In this document: positions 13,401-28,400 of the stretch, one piece after another
Numbering within the stretch: position 1 is the first letter of the stretch
How the letters are laid out: every line of letters begins with the position of its first letter
Source of the DNA: Lytechinus variegatus
Taxonomy: Eukaryota > Echinodermata > Echinoidea > Temnopleuroida > Toxopneustidae
NCBI RefSeq assembly: GCF_018143015.1
Contig: NC_054747.1
Coordinates: forward strand, 34,794,733-34,858,732
DNA: 64,000 nucleotides
Reading direction: 5' to 3'
The notes under the pieces: model-generated
Told to the model about the DNA's origin: nothing
What the model saw: the letters and a program-made list of their open reading frames with translations, nothing else
Database searches by the model: none
Translations under genes and position numbers: made by a program

Positions 13401-16400
13401 GTATGCTACTGGTGTAGCTAGTGGCATCCGTGGGAACAGGCCCCTCACTGGGAAGGAACCATGTGATGTCAGGGGTAGGTTGCCCTTCAATTTCACAGCT
13501 GAGCACAGTATAGTCAGACCCTTCCATTGCACTCACAGGGGTGTTGGTGCCGGTTACCTGAGGAGGGACTGAAAAGAAAAAAAAGAGAATCACACAGCTC
13601 AAGACAAAGTTTTGGGGGAAAAGAGGAATAGAGATGTCTTGGTAGGTGATCAAAGCAACTGAGCTTCCAAAGGATGTAAAAGAGGGTGATGAAGGCATCC
13701 TATACAACAGAGGGGACATTTTTAATTTCAAGGTATCAATGTTCATGTTTTAATGTATTCTATAATTTATTCAATTAATTTGGCCAGTTGTTGGAACACT
13801 GCATTTCACAAGCACACATAAAATAAAACTAACAACCCAACAATAGGAGAAAACTGAGAGATGTTTATCAATATTCTACTCAATTGCTTTGTACAATAAA
13901 ATTCTTCCTGTGCATTCGATTTGATCTTTACCGGGCCAAAATTTGATGGCATCCAACAAAATCATCTGCGAGATTCCAATCTAATCGATTTAGACAGAGG
14001 TAGAGGTTTTGGTCAAATTGTGATATAAGTATGGGGTCTTGTTCCATTAACACTGATACAATTGTAACTTAACCATGCGACCGTATCTTCCTTGAAATCC
14101 TTGATTCTTTTACCATGACAGCTACCAATGGATGGCAAAGTTGACATGATAATAAGTAACAACAGCATACCTGTCATTCCTAATATCCAAGAAATATGAA
14201 CAAATTACACAGAATTTGAAAGAAATAGGAACATTCTTATATTTTGTACTCAATATTACATGAAATATTTCCGCAGAAATACGAAAAACAGATTATTAAA
14301 ATTGCAATTTCTTTCCCTGACAATAAGAATATTCATATTTAAAAGGAACGCTTGACAGGTCTTTCTTTCTCCCTACCATTGACTGAGAGATAGGCGACCT
14401 CACTGATGCTGCCCGCGCTGTTCTGTGCTAAGCAAAGATACCATCCCTCGTCTCTCTTTGTGACCTGGTTCAGCTCGAGGTCACCGTCCACCGAAACAAA
14501 GCTCAGCGATGCTCTTGTCGCTGGGGGATTGATGCCGAGACCGATACGATCGCCTTGGCTACCGTCCGCATCACTCAGGTACCAGGAGATGATCGGTGTC
14601 TCGCGGGCGTCGGCTCGGCATCGCATGCTGATTGGGTAAGACTCGTTGGCGGTGGTGTTAGAAGGAGCAGTGGTGAATTTGGGGACATCTGAAACAAGGC
14701 ATTCAAACAGATTATTGATGATGAATAATTATAGTACAATAACAAAATAGCAGCCACTGGGATAATAATGATAATATTGAGGATGATAATAATGACTATG
14801 CTGATGAAGATGATGATGATGATAATGTTGATAACTATGATGATGGTGACAAGGATGACGATGATGACGAAAATGATGATAATGATGCTTATTATTATCA
14901 TTATGATGGTAGCAATGATCAGAATATGTTGATTTTTCTTTTACTTGAATGTATAAATTGTATTTATTTGTTATATATTTATATGTTGTATGTGTTGTTA
15001 TATTTATGCATTTATATATTGTTATTTTACATTGTATTTAAATATTTTTATAAGGTGAATAAATGAATTGAATTGAATACTAAAAACAATGAAAATAATC
15101 ATAACCATTATTATAATGTTGGTAACAATGCAATTCAATTAGAGCCATGGCTCCGCAAGAGAAGGTACAATATATTGCAAAATTAAGTGTAACTTGTACT
15201 TGTTGGACCCGTGTCATAAAAGTTTCAATAAGATTCCATTTCTCTATGTAATTTAGCCCTGACGGGTGTTTCATAAAGCTGTTCGTAAGTTAAGAGCGAC
15301 TTTAAGAACGACTGGTGATCCTTTCTTGTGGTAAATGGAATATTCATTGGGGATTTGGTTAAGCGCGTAAGAAAGGTTCACCAGTCGTTCTTAAAGTTGC
15401 TCTTAACTTACGAACAGCTTTATGAAATGGCCCCTAAGAAAGGTTTATTTCATAAACTTATTCAAAACATCTCACCAGGAGTGGAGAGTGTAGCAGTGAC
15501 CTGGATACTCCCCGCTGCGTTGGTAGCTATACATGTATATTCCCCTGTGTTGGTTTCCAGTAAGCCATCGATTACAATACTAGAATTACTAAGCACTTCA
15601 ATATTGGTTTCTGAAAAGAAATGGATGGAAAACAGACATCAATAATAATAATAAAAATAATAATATTCAACATTTATATAGCGCTTAATACAAATGTTTC
15701 TAAGCGCTGCATACTATTACCTCGGCTTTAGCACGGCTACCTTGATCGGGTGCATCGAGCATTCAAGGAATTACTTCCTACAGGGTACCCATTTACTACA
15801 CCTGGGTTGAGAGTGGCAAAAAAAAGGACGCTAGTGCTGTTTCCTAATATTTTTTTATTCAACTGTTTTATTCTCTGGATGGGGAAAACAGAAAATATCA
15901 GATGTTTAGCTTGATCTGTTAACGGATATCTCATATCTAAAGACATTTACGCTTATTCTGAACTCCTGTTCAACTTAAACATTGCTCTAAAGATGCGGTT
16001 TAACTATCAGGAGCCAATGTGACATCAATCTCTATAATTTGATGATCAATGTGTCATCACATTTGGCATCCAAACCATTAAAAAATATATCTGGGTATAG
16101 GGGGAAAAACAACAACCTTGTTTATTAATCACAAGTTGTGGGTTCAGATCCTACTCTAGACATAAACTTCCTGTAGTATGAAATTTATATGTATTGTGTT
16201 GCACCAAACCCAGTTGAGTACAAAATGGTACCTGGAAATTCATTGAAATGTTTGTGCACTTTGAAATGCTAGCCAGATTAAAGCATGGGTAATAACATCC
16301 AAGTCCCTTTGCAAGTACTTAGAGATGTTAAATGGTATGCACTGTACAACAATCAAATATTATCATTATTACTTACCAAGAACTAGAGAGCTACCATCCT

Positions 16401-19400
16401 TCTGCCATTGAATTGACGGCATCGGGTCACCTGATGCTTCACAGTCTAATCTGACCTTTGACCCCGGGTCAACAGTAAGGTCAACAGGATGAACAACAAA
16501 CTGAGGAGGAACTGAGAACCATGCAATACATGTTGTTTAAATAACTCATAATTCAAACATTAATTGAAAAAGAACATACCTTCAATTAAAAACATTAATT
16601 TCAATATTTGAATTCAATGTTTTCATCTTTCAATTTATATATTTTCTCTGTGTAATTTGTAAAAAAAATGACAAACATGTCTTAACATAATAATTGGTTT
16701 TATTGTTTTCACATTTCATGGATTTTACAGAAACACAACTGACATCAAAATAGACATGAAATTGAATTTCTGTAAAAAAAAATTGTTTGTCTATCCAAAG
16801 AACAGATATGGGATGAGTTGGGTAACATTTTTAAAATAGTATCTTTCATTTTTTGCTTATTGATTTGCATAACAATTATAAAAATAAGAATAATAACAAT
16901 ATAGAGTATTTCTGAAGTACCAAATACACATTGATTAAAGGGCTAGTAGCAAAAGGAAAAAAACACTTTCATACTTACGATACACAGTCAAATACGCTGA
17001 AACATTCCTGACTCCAAGCTCATTACCAGCGCTGCACGTGTAGACTCCATCCTGATCCTCCTCAACATTATCAATCCTAAGATCTCCGTTGCCAAGTACC
17101 TCAAACTTGATATCAGTCAGCAGGAGTCGACTGTTGAATAGCCATGTGATGACTGGTGTGGGCGTGGCGGCAGCGCGGCATTCGAAGCGAGCAAGCTCAC
17201 CCTCGATAGCCGTCTGGTCGATCGGAGAGGATGTGATAACAGGAGCACCTAGAAACATAAAGATTGGAGATTTTCATAATAATAAAATGCAACATTTATA
17301 TAGTGCTTAATACAAATGTTTCTCAGCACTGCATACTTTTACCATCTATAGCACGGCTACCCTAATCAGACACTCAAGCATTCAATGAATTCCTTCCTAC
17401 CGGATACCCATTTACTACATCTGGGTGGAGAGTGGCAAATGTAGATTAATGCCTTGCCAAAGGATGCGAGTGCTGCGGTTGGTCCAAAGTCTGAAGACTT
17501 ATCAACTGAGCCACAACAGTACACCTCTACTTTAAAGTTAAATAAAGGCAAATGAAGGCTTTTGCAATGATGGTAAAAAAAACTAGTTTAATATGAAACC
17601 AACCTTTCAGTATTGTATGCAGAAAAACATACAAAATAAAATAAAAACAAAGGTACCTGCAGTTGGCATTTATTGTAGACATGAATGACATCAACTAACA
17701 AAATGTAATACAATAAAGGTATATTATTCAGCTCATGTTGTAGTAAAACTAATAATTCACTTCTGCTGAACTCAGCATAATTTTCTTGCATACAATGTTC
17801 AGATTTTTTTCTTTTCAAGGAAATGTATTTTAATCATAACCATGATTTCAGAATATTTCTTATGAAGTTTCAGCACCAGAAAATTATAGATCAAAAATTC
17901 AACTCAGGTGGATCCAATCACATTCTACATCTTAATTTCACATTAGAGTTTACAAAATGTTGACTTACTTCTAACTGTAAGGGACGTTGATGTTGACGAA
18001 GATGATACCGTATTGGATGCTAAACAGACGTAAGTCCCCGCGTGACGATTCTCGACGTAAGGAATTGCAAGAGAGCCATTAGAAAACACTTCCACTCCGA
18101 ACTGCAGTCCACTAGACGCACTCAACATGCCTTTTAACAAGAAATCAAAATGAACATATGAAATTATACACAATAGGATTCAAGATTTCTTGACATAGTG
18201 TTCATATCAAACAAAATATATATTTTCGGGGAGTCCTTTTCACAAGCACTTACAGTAAATGGTGAATTTCGGGGGCTCTTTTTTACATTTCCCTGGGCTA
18301 GTAGTACTGATAATAAAAAAGAAAGAGAAAAGAATCAACCCTATAGCTTATGCATTTCCTCAATATAAGTGGATACTTGACCAATGGAATTGCAATATCA
18401 TTATACATTGTAATTAATTAATACAGAAAAGTATTGCTTCTATTCATATTTCATAATATAAATTTATTTTCAAATGACGCTGATATTTCTAATTTTTCAT
18501 GATGCTACTGTTATCTTTTCCTGATATGGTTTTATTCAAACCAACAATCTCTTTCTCCTTCAGTGCCCCATCATTAAACTAGATTATGATATCTCAAGAG
18601 ACAATATAAATGATTTTAATTTCTCGAATGAAATTGTAAATTAAATATTAATAAACAAGCAACAATCAATTAGCCTGACCATTAAAATATCTGAAACCTT
18701 CTTTCCCTTGGTAAAATTCCTGGAAAAAAAATACAAGATTTAAATAATTAAAATAGCTTATGAGCAAACAGTATTTCCAATCAGTATGTTACTTCATAAT
18801 ATCACAAAAGAAAAAACGAAAAAAAAATATTTCAATAAAAAAGAGAAACCCTAGATCTTGAAATCTTGAAATCTTGAAATTCCTTAATTTCTTTGTAACT
18901 GACAATGAGGATAATATCATACCTAGTTCAGGTAATGGAGTGTTCCATTTTATAGCAGGGGTGGGCATGCCATCAGCCTCACAATCAAGTAACGCTGCCC
19001 CTCCTGTCTCTACAATGGAATCTTCTGGAAGTACTGTAAAATTGGGTGCCACTGTTTTGAGGGGAAAAGTGAAAATCAAGTTTTGCTATCTTTCAATTAT
19101 TTTTATTTCCATCATGTGACAACACTGAGATAATTATTATGCATTGAGACAAGAAAACAAAGATTATGTACATGAAGTTTTCATTGAAGAAAATGGAAAG
19201 GTAAGTCTTATTTGTCACACAAGTGTGTGGCACACAGAAAGCAAACAGTATGCTGCACTGGGAGCTCTGCCAGAAAATAAATGAGATAGAAAATCAATTT
19301 TATAAGCCACTGGCGTAAATTCAAGCAGTGAATATATTCTTAAGGGGTGGGAGATGACAGAGTAGATAATAGGTGAGCGGCCAGAAGCCAAAAAGTGCCT

Positions 19401-22400
19401 TATTTCTTGACTTTAATCCCCCCGGCTGGATCAAAGCAAAATTGTACATCAAATTAAAGGAAATTTTCTGAATTTTTTGGAATTGGGCATCAAAAATGCC
19501 GTAATGTGTAGCATCACCATGGAAACCAGCCTTGAATAAGCCACGCCCATTTTAGATACTTATTGAATATTCATCATGAATATTGATTTTTTACTTATTA
19601 ATTTAGATTATCAGGTATTTTTTCTTATTTTCAAAGGCTAGATCTACTATATATTGTAAGAAGAATTACTGAAAAACAACTTAGCATGAATTTTATGACC
19701 ATTTTCTAAGAAATTGTTGCCTAGCAACATAACTTTCCTTAGCAACCATTTAGCTCCTTAAGTAAACCACGTATTTTTCTATTTCAAACCTAACTTTTAA
19801 CTTTTTAACTAGGTTGAATTAAACCAAATAAGTTACACCAATTAAATTATATAAAGTATTATTGGAAAATAATAAAAAGAACTGAAAACCCCCATTTTAG
19901 CTATTGCGAACCTGAAATAAATTCGCTAAGCTCTACCTGACATACCCCTTCACATCGTACAAATTGCCAATTTTGTTCAGTTATTGTATTGTTATTGTTC
20001 AGTTTGACTACATTGATACACGTGCGTACAAGTCACATACTTTATACTATTTTGTGGTGAAAAAGTTGATTGAGTTTAAAATACCTGATCAAATATCTTG
20101 TCTTCAATAGAACAACAACAAAATGACCATTTTACATTACCCATGGATACCAATTTGTTGCCTAGCAACGACTATTTTCCATAGCAACGACTATGTTAAC
20201 CCTCTTTTCCCTGGACAAATCTGTGGAAAAACAATCAATTATGAGAAATAATTGGCCTACTAACACAATTATTATAATGTCTATAACCTCGTTTGCAGTA
20301 ATCATTCAACAAACTGACTATTTTATAGCTTCCATGGAGTCAAATGTGTTGCCCAGAAACAATATTCCCTAGCAACGGCTATGTTACCACTCTTCATCTC
20401 GGCCAAATGTGATGAAGTTGTGCCTTAATCTAAAAATATTGAGAAAATTAACATATGATAGTTTGTTATCGATAGGCAAACAACATTCCGAAGTTTACCA
20501 TTATGTACTGACACAATTTCATTGCCTAGCAACACTATTTACCTTAGCAACGATATATTTTTCCCTTAATAAATCTTGAGGAAAATAATCCACTTTTAAT
20601 TGTACAGTACCATTTGTTCAATAATATACCTACATACATACTGGCAATGGTAAATTGAAGGACATCGCTTCATTTCTCCTATTTCTAAAAAAAAATAATA
20701 ATTTATCCTTGTACGTATATTGATTGTCTACCAATTCTTAATATGAGAATGGTATTTAAACTTTATCATTTAAGAAAGAGCAGCTTCAAAGAGAAATTTA
20801 AATGTTTTTGCAGATAAAAAAGGAATAACATGGTTTGGTTGATTCATCGCTGCTGGTACATAGCATTTTTTTTTAGTTTGCTACAGTAGGTATAGCATTG
20901 ATGATATAATAAAATGGACAACACTACTCTTCAGGCACAGTCCCTGATTAAACCTTTGATCATAAAGTGGGTCTTTACTTTAGGCTTGTACAGATATTTT
21001 TTCTATTTCAGGGACCTCCTATACTAGTACTCAATTAAAGTCATTGGCTAAGGCTTTTGGCTGCATATTCAGATCACTTTCTTCGAGTGAATATAGAATG
21101 GTTAACAAATGGATCTCTCTTGTCAAATAATACATAATCACCCATGCATGTCCATCTTCCAAGGTTGTGTCTGTGTTGAGGCTGTAGCCCAAAGATGCCA
21201 AGGCTGTGAGTTCGACAAGTTTCTGTTGAAACTTTAATACTATTAATAAGTGTCAGAAGCTTAATCACAGGGAACTTATGATGTCACTTTTAATCTGATA
21301 ACTGTCAAGAAATCAGAAGGGTGAAAGTATGGAAACTTGGGATCTTAAGCCTTATGATATGGCGGGTTTTTTACCTGATTGCTAAGAAAGCAAACAACCA
21401 GAGGACCAACAGCTTAATGTCCTCTTCAATTCCTGGTAATGAGGATAAATTGAGGATGCGCCTTAAAAAAGAGCACTAATGCACCAAGTGGGAATCAAAT
21501 CCAGCTCACCGGAATCTGAAACCCCCGCTCTATCGACTGAGCTATCATTCCTGATCAGGCAAAGAAAAGGACAAGAAAACCAGTAAGGATAGAAAGGCTT
21601 ACTAAAGTGGGAGATGTTTTCTATGTGTAAATGTCATTATGTAATATGTCATGAGGTTTGCACACATCTGCTGAATAGAGACAACCAGGGTGGGGCATAC
21701 AATAAAAGTCCCGGAATATAGAGAGGAGGCATATCAGCTTACGTAGTCTTTGATGTTGTCCTTAGGGTATTTTCTGCTACAGCGATAGTGTCGGTGACTC
21801 TGATGGTTAAAAACTGATGCCTTAAATACTCAGTTAAATAAAAGATGTCTGAAAGAAAAGACAAGGATTCCTCTCAACATGCATATGTAAAGGACGTTGA
21901 CATGGGTAAAGCTTCAGAAAACGGGTACACATTCCTCTATTGTCATGATTGTTGGGCTTAAACTAACGCTACTGTTCGTTCCATGGAGATTTAGATCAAT
22001 GTAAATCTTCAAACACATCCATGGTATAAGAAATGTGTCTGAGAAATTATCTGAAACTGATGTAATTGGGATGATACCCCTACAGTATTGGTAAAAAATG
22101 CTAATACTAACAATACAAATGCATTTGCATTTGTAATAATGCTTTGTTCAAATAATAAGGCTGGAACATTTAAATTAGAGCCATAATTTTGTATCACTAC
22201 TTGAATGGAGTAGAAAAACATTGAACAATAATCTCTAAAGTAATAATCACTCCTCAGTGTGCCAAAACGGACTCAGTGATGATCTGGCAAGTTTAACTCC
22301 TATACTGTGCTATAAATCATCTCTGTCCCGATCCAGAAAGACTCAAACTTAGTGTATTCCACCTTAAGAACAGAGAGCAGATCAAAAACTGAGGGTCAGG

Positions 22401-25400
22401 TGTTAACAAGCCAACCTACCTTGGCGTCATTGTAGACCATTCTTTTTTCATACAAAGAATATGCTGCCAAAACAAATGCAAAATTTGGAGCAAGGAATAT
22501 CATTCTGAAGAAGCTGGGAAACATTTGGGGAATTGATAGATGCCAAATCTCTCTGTACCATAGCTCTGACTTTATGCTTCTGCACTGCTGAGTATGCAGC
22601 TCTTGGTGATAAATATTGACTTCAAATCTTGAATGGAGCTTGCAGAGCCATCACTGACTGCCTGTGACTAAAAGAAGTGAGTAATCTTTACCTACTATGT
22701 ATTATTGCCCACCCGTACGTCAGAAGTCATCAGCATAGATGAAAGAAAAAACAATCAAGAACATAGTATTCCATTCGTCAATCATGAGCCTGCAACGAGA
22801 CTCAAATCTAGACACAGTTTTCTCTGCTCAATAGAATCCCTTGATGACTCTGCTCGCATAAAAGCGTCATTCACTGGTCTAACAATCTCCATTCTGTGAT
22901 GCACAATCTCACCTATGGACTTAGTACATCACTCTCTAGGTCCAAGTGAAGAATGGCCTACCTGAACTTGTTTGAACCGCCTATGGGGCTACAATAGGAA
23001 TGGAGAAACTTCCTGCAACTGTAAGGGTGATCATAGGATACAACACTTTTTTGGCATACCCTCCTACCAGAGCTTTGAACTGCCACTGCCTTTGCCACTG
23101 CACTCGATTCTTTTCACAGGAAAGCTACATGTAGATCTTGTACCATTATCAGGACACGACATCTTTAATGACCTAAGAAGAAGTGTGTCATTAATTATCT
23201 GACTGGTAGAAGACACCTCTTTATGGTAATCTGACATTTGGGGGAAAAATGATTATTTGGTCCTGGGTTGTGGGATGGGGGAGGGGACAGGGACTTAATT
23301 GGTTCCTCATGGGGTTGTCGGTTAGGCCATGGACCTAGGTCCATGGTGAGGCTAAAGCTTTGCTGAAAACGGTGCCTATATTCTGATTGTTAGTGTTTTA
23401 AGGTGAAATTTACAATTTGTCAGTGAAAGAGCAAAGATATTCGATGCTAACAATCTTACCCAATATCTACATACCCCCTTAAAAAGCCACCTTTTGGAGA
23501 GACAAACTCCTGCACACCTAAGCTCCCATTTGGTCATAGTATACTGAATGATTTTAAAGGGCAATATTTGCTCTGTGCCCATCTCCTCGGGTAACTACAC
23601 AAGTCCTTTGTAAAGAGGGTTCAAGCAAGAACTGGCTTTAGGGTTGAATGATTCCAGATCTTTGGCAGCGCACGGCTCTGGTAGGAGGGGGGGGGCAGAC
23701 CAAAAGGTGATGCACTGTCTGATCCTCTCCTCAGTCGTAGATAGTGTCTGCATCACTGCATATTAACGACTTTGCACCTTTTTGTTCCAGACCATAAGCG
23801 ATTACATGTAAGACATAGCCAGGATGGCCATTCGTCATTTGAACCTTTGGGCGTGATTCGCTAGGTCACATGGAAAGCTTTAGCGTCACAGACTGGGGGT
23901 GGTTTTGTCCATAGGGCGATCCTTTGACTATGTGCATAGCTATCAAGGGATTCAGTCAAGTGAAGGAAATTGTCTTGATTCCAGTCTCTTTTTGTCAGGT
24001 TCATAGTTAAAGAGTGGAAGAAGGACATCTTTTTTGCTCTTTTACCTCTATATCTGGGGGACTGTGCCACACAATAGGTAAAGATCATCTACTCTTTATG
24101 GTAGCAGACAGACGGATTACTTGGTCGTCTGCGTAGATGTTAAAGAGGAGTTGGGCAAGGACACTTCTTTGTGGGAGACCATTTTTCTGCCTCCACCATT
24201 TCTTGCTGGGACCACTGAGATTCACAACCAGTTTGAGGGTATTTTTTTTAATTAGCCTTGTCAACTTGACTTCCTTTGTCATCATAATGACTTTCCTCGT
24301 AAGTAGGCCTACCCCATGATTACCTGTTTCATAAGCTGCAGTTAAGTTAACAAAGGCTGCTCTAGTTTTCAGACCTTCCTCAAACCATCTGATTTACCGA
24401 GTCAGACTCAGTACTTGATAGGTAAAGGACTTTCCTGGCCTGAATCTTGCCTACTGGAATGAAGAACTCAGTCACAAAGGGAACAATGCGGTTAAGCAGG
24501 AGCTTTTCAAAGGGCTTGTATGTGTGACAGAGTAGAGAAATTTATCTGTAACTCTGATGGGTCTTTGCCTGGCTCAACTTTGACAACTACCCTAAATGTC
24601 CTCTTGGCATTGTTTTTTTTTCTTCATGCAAACAGTAGTTTAACATGTCAGCAGCCATTGGTCCATGAAGGGTGATCTGCTCACAGAGGACATCTTGTTG
24701 CTCTTAATTATTCCCTTTGATAGCCTAGCACAAGTAGACAAGACGTTCAGGTTGAATGGTCTTGTGTATTTAAATGACTTTTAGTTGGGAGATCGACTGT
24801 CACTGCACTTTTATTTAGGGAGGTTGGCCCTTCGTGGGCAATAAATAGGGTTACTTTGACTGTATAAGAAGATAGTGGGCCACTTGGTCGGTGGTCACTA
24901 GGGGTATAGTTTGAATCGTTTTTCAAAGATCCGAATCGTTTTCCCCGGCGTTTCTGCTGTTGTTAGTCATTTCCATTGATGTTAAATCACTGTCACTTTC
25001 TTTTTTATTATCCATAATGACAGTTGTCAATTTTCCCCAACATTCAAGTGTATCGGCACCAAAGGTGTCATTCTCAAAGCTCCTGAAATATTTACAATAC
25101 AGCAGCTTCATCATTCGTCAAGCCCGGAGAATAGTTTGTACAGCATCCTCGTGGAATATTCTTCTGTGATGATTTCTTTAACAGCTTTCCAAATGTGTCG
25201 TAATGAGTATGGAATGCTGGAAGATCCTGTGGATAGTTATCCGGATCTATGACAAACTGCTCTCAGATTGCTTTCTTTAGGGTGAAACATCTGTGAAAGG
25301 GAACTGTGCATGGAGTGATGGCTAACCTTCAGTCCAATAGGTTGATGTTGAGTGTGCGGGAGAGGGTCAAGCACAACCTTCTCACATTTTGTTGGGTGAT

Positions 25401-28400
25401 GCAATCTGATTTGCATCTGACCAGTTCTCCACAAGTTCTCCATCTCGTTGGTTTTTCCATACCCCCAGATAATGCTGTGACTGTTGAAATCCCCAATAAA
25501 TTACATTTTCTCGATCGGAGGTGGCTTCTCGAGGAAGGGAGAGAGATTGGTTAGGAGGTTTATAGAAAGAACTTGAATGGGAATACTCATAAGTTCAATG
25601 GTTAGGACTTTGCCATTTATCTTGATGAGACAATAACAGGGCCTACTCCTAATTAATTCTACTTAAACAGATATTTGACCTGCTAATTAACTGCTGGAAT
25701 CAGTAATGTAATGCCCACTAATCTACAGAGACTAATCGGCTCTAGTGAGCAACAGGCACAGATTAGAGTAATTTTTTGTTGTCTGGTTGGTATATACGAC
25801 GTACTGAGGATCTCTTGATCTGTGTTTAAATCATGGCAGGTGATCATTTAAAAGTTTTTTCATCAAGTTGTGCAGATAAACCAGCAATCCTGTTTGAAGG
25901 TCTGCAAGTATTGTGTTAACTGCCCTATTGCCCATCCATTGGTATAATAACAAAAAAAAACACATTCCAACAACACAGGAAAATTGCCAGAATTGCAGAT
26001 AGAAACTTTGATAGTTCATTGTGATTTACATATTTTAGTAGGAACCTCATAAAGTAATTAGTTTTTGAGTTCACAATGTACAGAGTTGCCAGAATTGCAG
26101 ATAGAAACTTTGATAGATCATTGTGATTTACATATTTTAGTAGGAACCTCATAAAGTAATTAGCTTTAGAGTTCACAATCACTAAAGTATGGGAATTATA
26201 TTTTCCATAAGATAAATAATTCCGTTTTCCCATTGCAGGCACTCTAAGACTTATGGCTGGTCTTGGATACACTTTAAGACTTATTGGTTGGTCTTGGATA
26301 TATATTACCTTTCCTAAAATGTATAATAAAATGTTCCAAATTACAAACTAAATGATATTGTTAATAATACCCATTTCCTCTACCATGGCTGTACGCAGCG
26401 AAAAGATTATATCCTTCCATTTACTATGAATAAGCGTCCATTGCCAAACTCGGTCGCTTTGCTTCCTCGCTTTGTTTATTAGAGACATTTAGTCGGCTTG
26501 CCACTCCAAAGAAAAGTTTTCTGTATACAGCCATGCCCTCTCTCAATATGCCGACTGCCTGGCCAGATGGCTGAAATTAATTATCATCACCACAATAAAT
26601 GCTTAGAATAGTATAAGATGCATTTTGAGGACCAAAAAAGAACTTGGGGAGGTTGCAGGCTTGAAATATCGCCAAAAATTGATGGTTGCTAGGTAAAATG
26701 CTAGTGCTAGGCAACGTAATGGTTTCCATAGGTAACAGGAAATTCTATGAATATTGAATTATTTAGATTAGAACAGATAACTTAACACAGGGTATCTACA
26801 CAAAATTCACCAAAAGTGTGCATGATATCCTTCCATTTACTATGAAAAAGCATCCCTTGCCAAACTCAGTCGCTTTGCTTCCTCGCTTTGCTTCTTGGAG
26901 ACTTTCTTGCCACCCCCAAGGAAAAGTTTTCTATATACAGCCATGCCCTCTCTCAATATGTGGACTGCCTGGCCAGATGGCTGAATTTAATTGTCATCAC
27001 CACAATAAATGCACAGAATAGTATAATATGCATTTTGAGGACCAAAAAAGGGAATTTGGGGAGGTTGCAGGCTTGAAATATCACCAAAAAGTGATGGTTG
27101 CTAAGGAAAATGCTGTTGCTAGGCAACACAATGGTTTCCATAGGTAACAGAAAATTCTATGAATACTGAAATATTTAGCTTAGAACAGATAACTTGACAC
27201 AGGGTATCTAACTGAAAATTTTCGCAAAATTCACCAAAAGTGTGCATGATATCCTTCCATTTACTATGAAAAAGCATCCCTTGCCAAACTCAGTCACTTT
27301 GCTTCTTCGCTTTGTTTCTTGGAGACTTTCTTGCCACCCCCAAGGAAAAGTTTTCTGTATAAAGCCATGCCTTCTCTCAATATGCTGACTGCCTGGCCAC
27401 ATGGCTGAAATTAATTATCATCACCACAATAAATGCTTAGAATAGTATAAGATGCATTTTGAGGACCAAAAACAGGAATTTGGGGGAGGTTACAGGCTTG
27501 AAATATCACCAAAAAGTGATGGTTGCTAGGGAAAATACTGTTGCTAGGCAACATAAAATGGTTTCCATAGGTAACAGAAAATCTGTGAATACTCAATTAT
27601 TTAGATTAGAACAGATAACATGACACAGAGTAGGGTATCTGTTTGATTTATAACAATATTACAATATCCATTAAATGATGCGTATAGTAAATACACACAA
27701 ACATATATTTTAGTAATATGTCACATGCAGGGGTTAATCAAACTCAGCAATAATGTAACTATTCATGATCATATATGCATTATACATCCTAGTCTTCCTC
27801 TTTTATCACTTTTTCATCAAAATTCACCTTTTTAATTAGTTTTTACAAATTAAAAACTTTAAAAAAAATATAAAATGAATTAATCTGGTAAAAAATCAAA
27901 GAATATTGAAAAGTGTATATGGTTGCTAGGGAAAATAATGTTGCTAGGCAACGGTTTTGAAATCAAATATGTATAAAATATATATTTGGTTGCTAGGCAT
28001 CATATCATTCAATCTGTAGTGATTTTATCCTTGTAAATTCTAAATTTATATATAAATTAGTATAATTAATTAACAAATCTAAATAAGTTGCTGCTTTGCT
28101 TTTATCACAAAAATGGGCGTGGCCTATTCAAGGCTGGTTTCCATGGTGAAGCTACACTCTGTGACACTTTTAACTCTCAGTTCTGAAAAATTCAGAAAAT
28201 TTCCTTCAAAATGATGCATGTTTTTGCTTTGATCCAGTCGGGGGGATTAAAGTCCCAAATTTTGGCCTCTCGCCGCTCGCCTATAATTTCCTCCCCCCCC
28301 CCTTGAAAAGTGTGACATCATCAGTGGCGGACCGTGACCCAGAGGAGACAATGCATTGGAGGGGCACAGCATTGTTCACAAACAATACAGTGCCCCTCCA

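Larger units (their letters stand above)
19348..28305. mobile_element. about 9-kb structure bounded by inverted repeats, inside a receptor intron
   Basis: The left end (about 19348-19560) and right end (about 28105-28305) are inverted copies. Left gcatcaccatggaaaccagc pairs with right gctggtttccatggtgaagc, and left ggtgagcggccaga pairs with right tctcgccgctcgcc. Inboard of both, words such as ttgcctagcaac/gttgctaggcaac recur in inverted orientation. The interior holds LINE fragments and tandem repeats but no transposase, integrase or polymerase I can recognise. It may be a large non-autonomous TIR element or two copies of one repeat in opposite orientation. The family is unassigned and target duplication is not clear. 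Confidence 0.55.

Noticed and set aside
19348-28305. A large virus-like element (Polinton/Maverick type) suggested by long inverted ends
   Set aside because: No polymerase, integrase, ATPase or capsid-like coding was seen in the interior, only LINE debris and tandem repeats. The family is left open.
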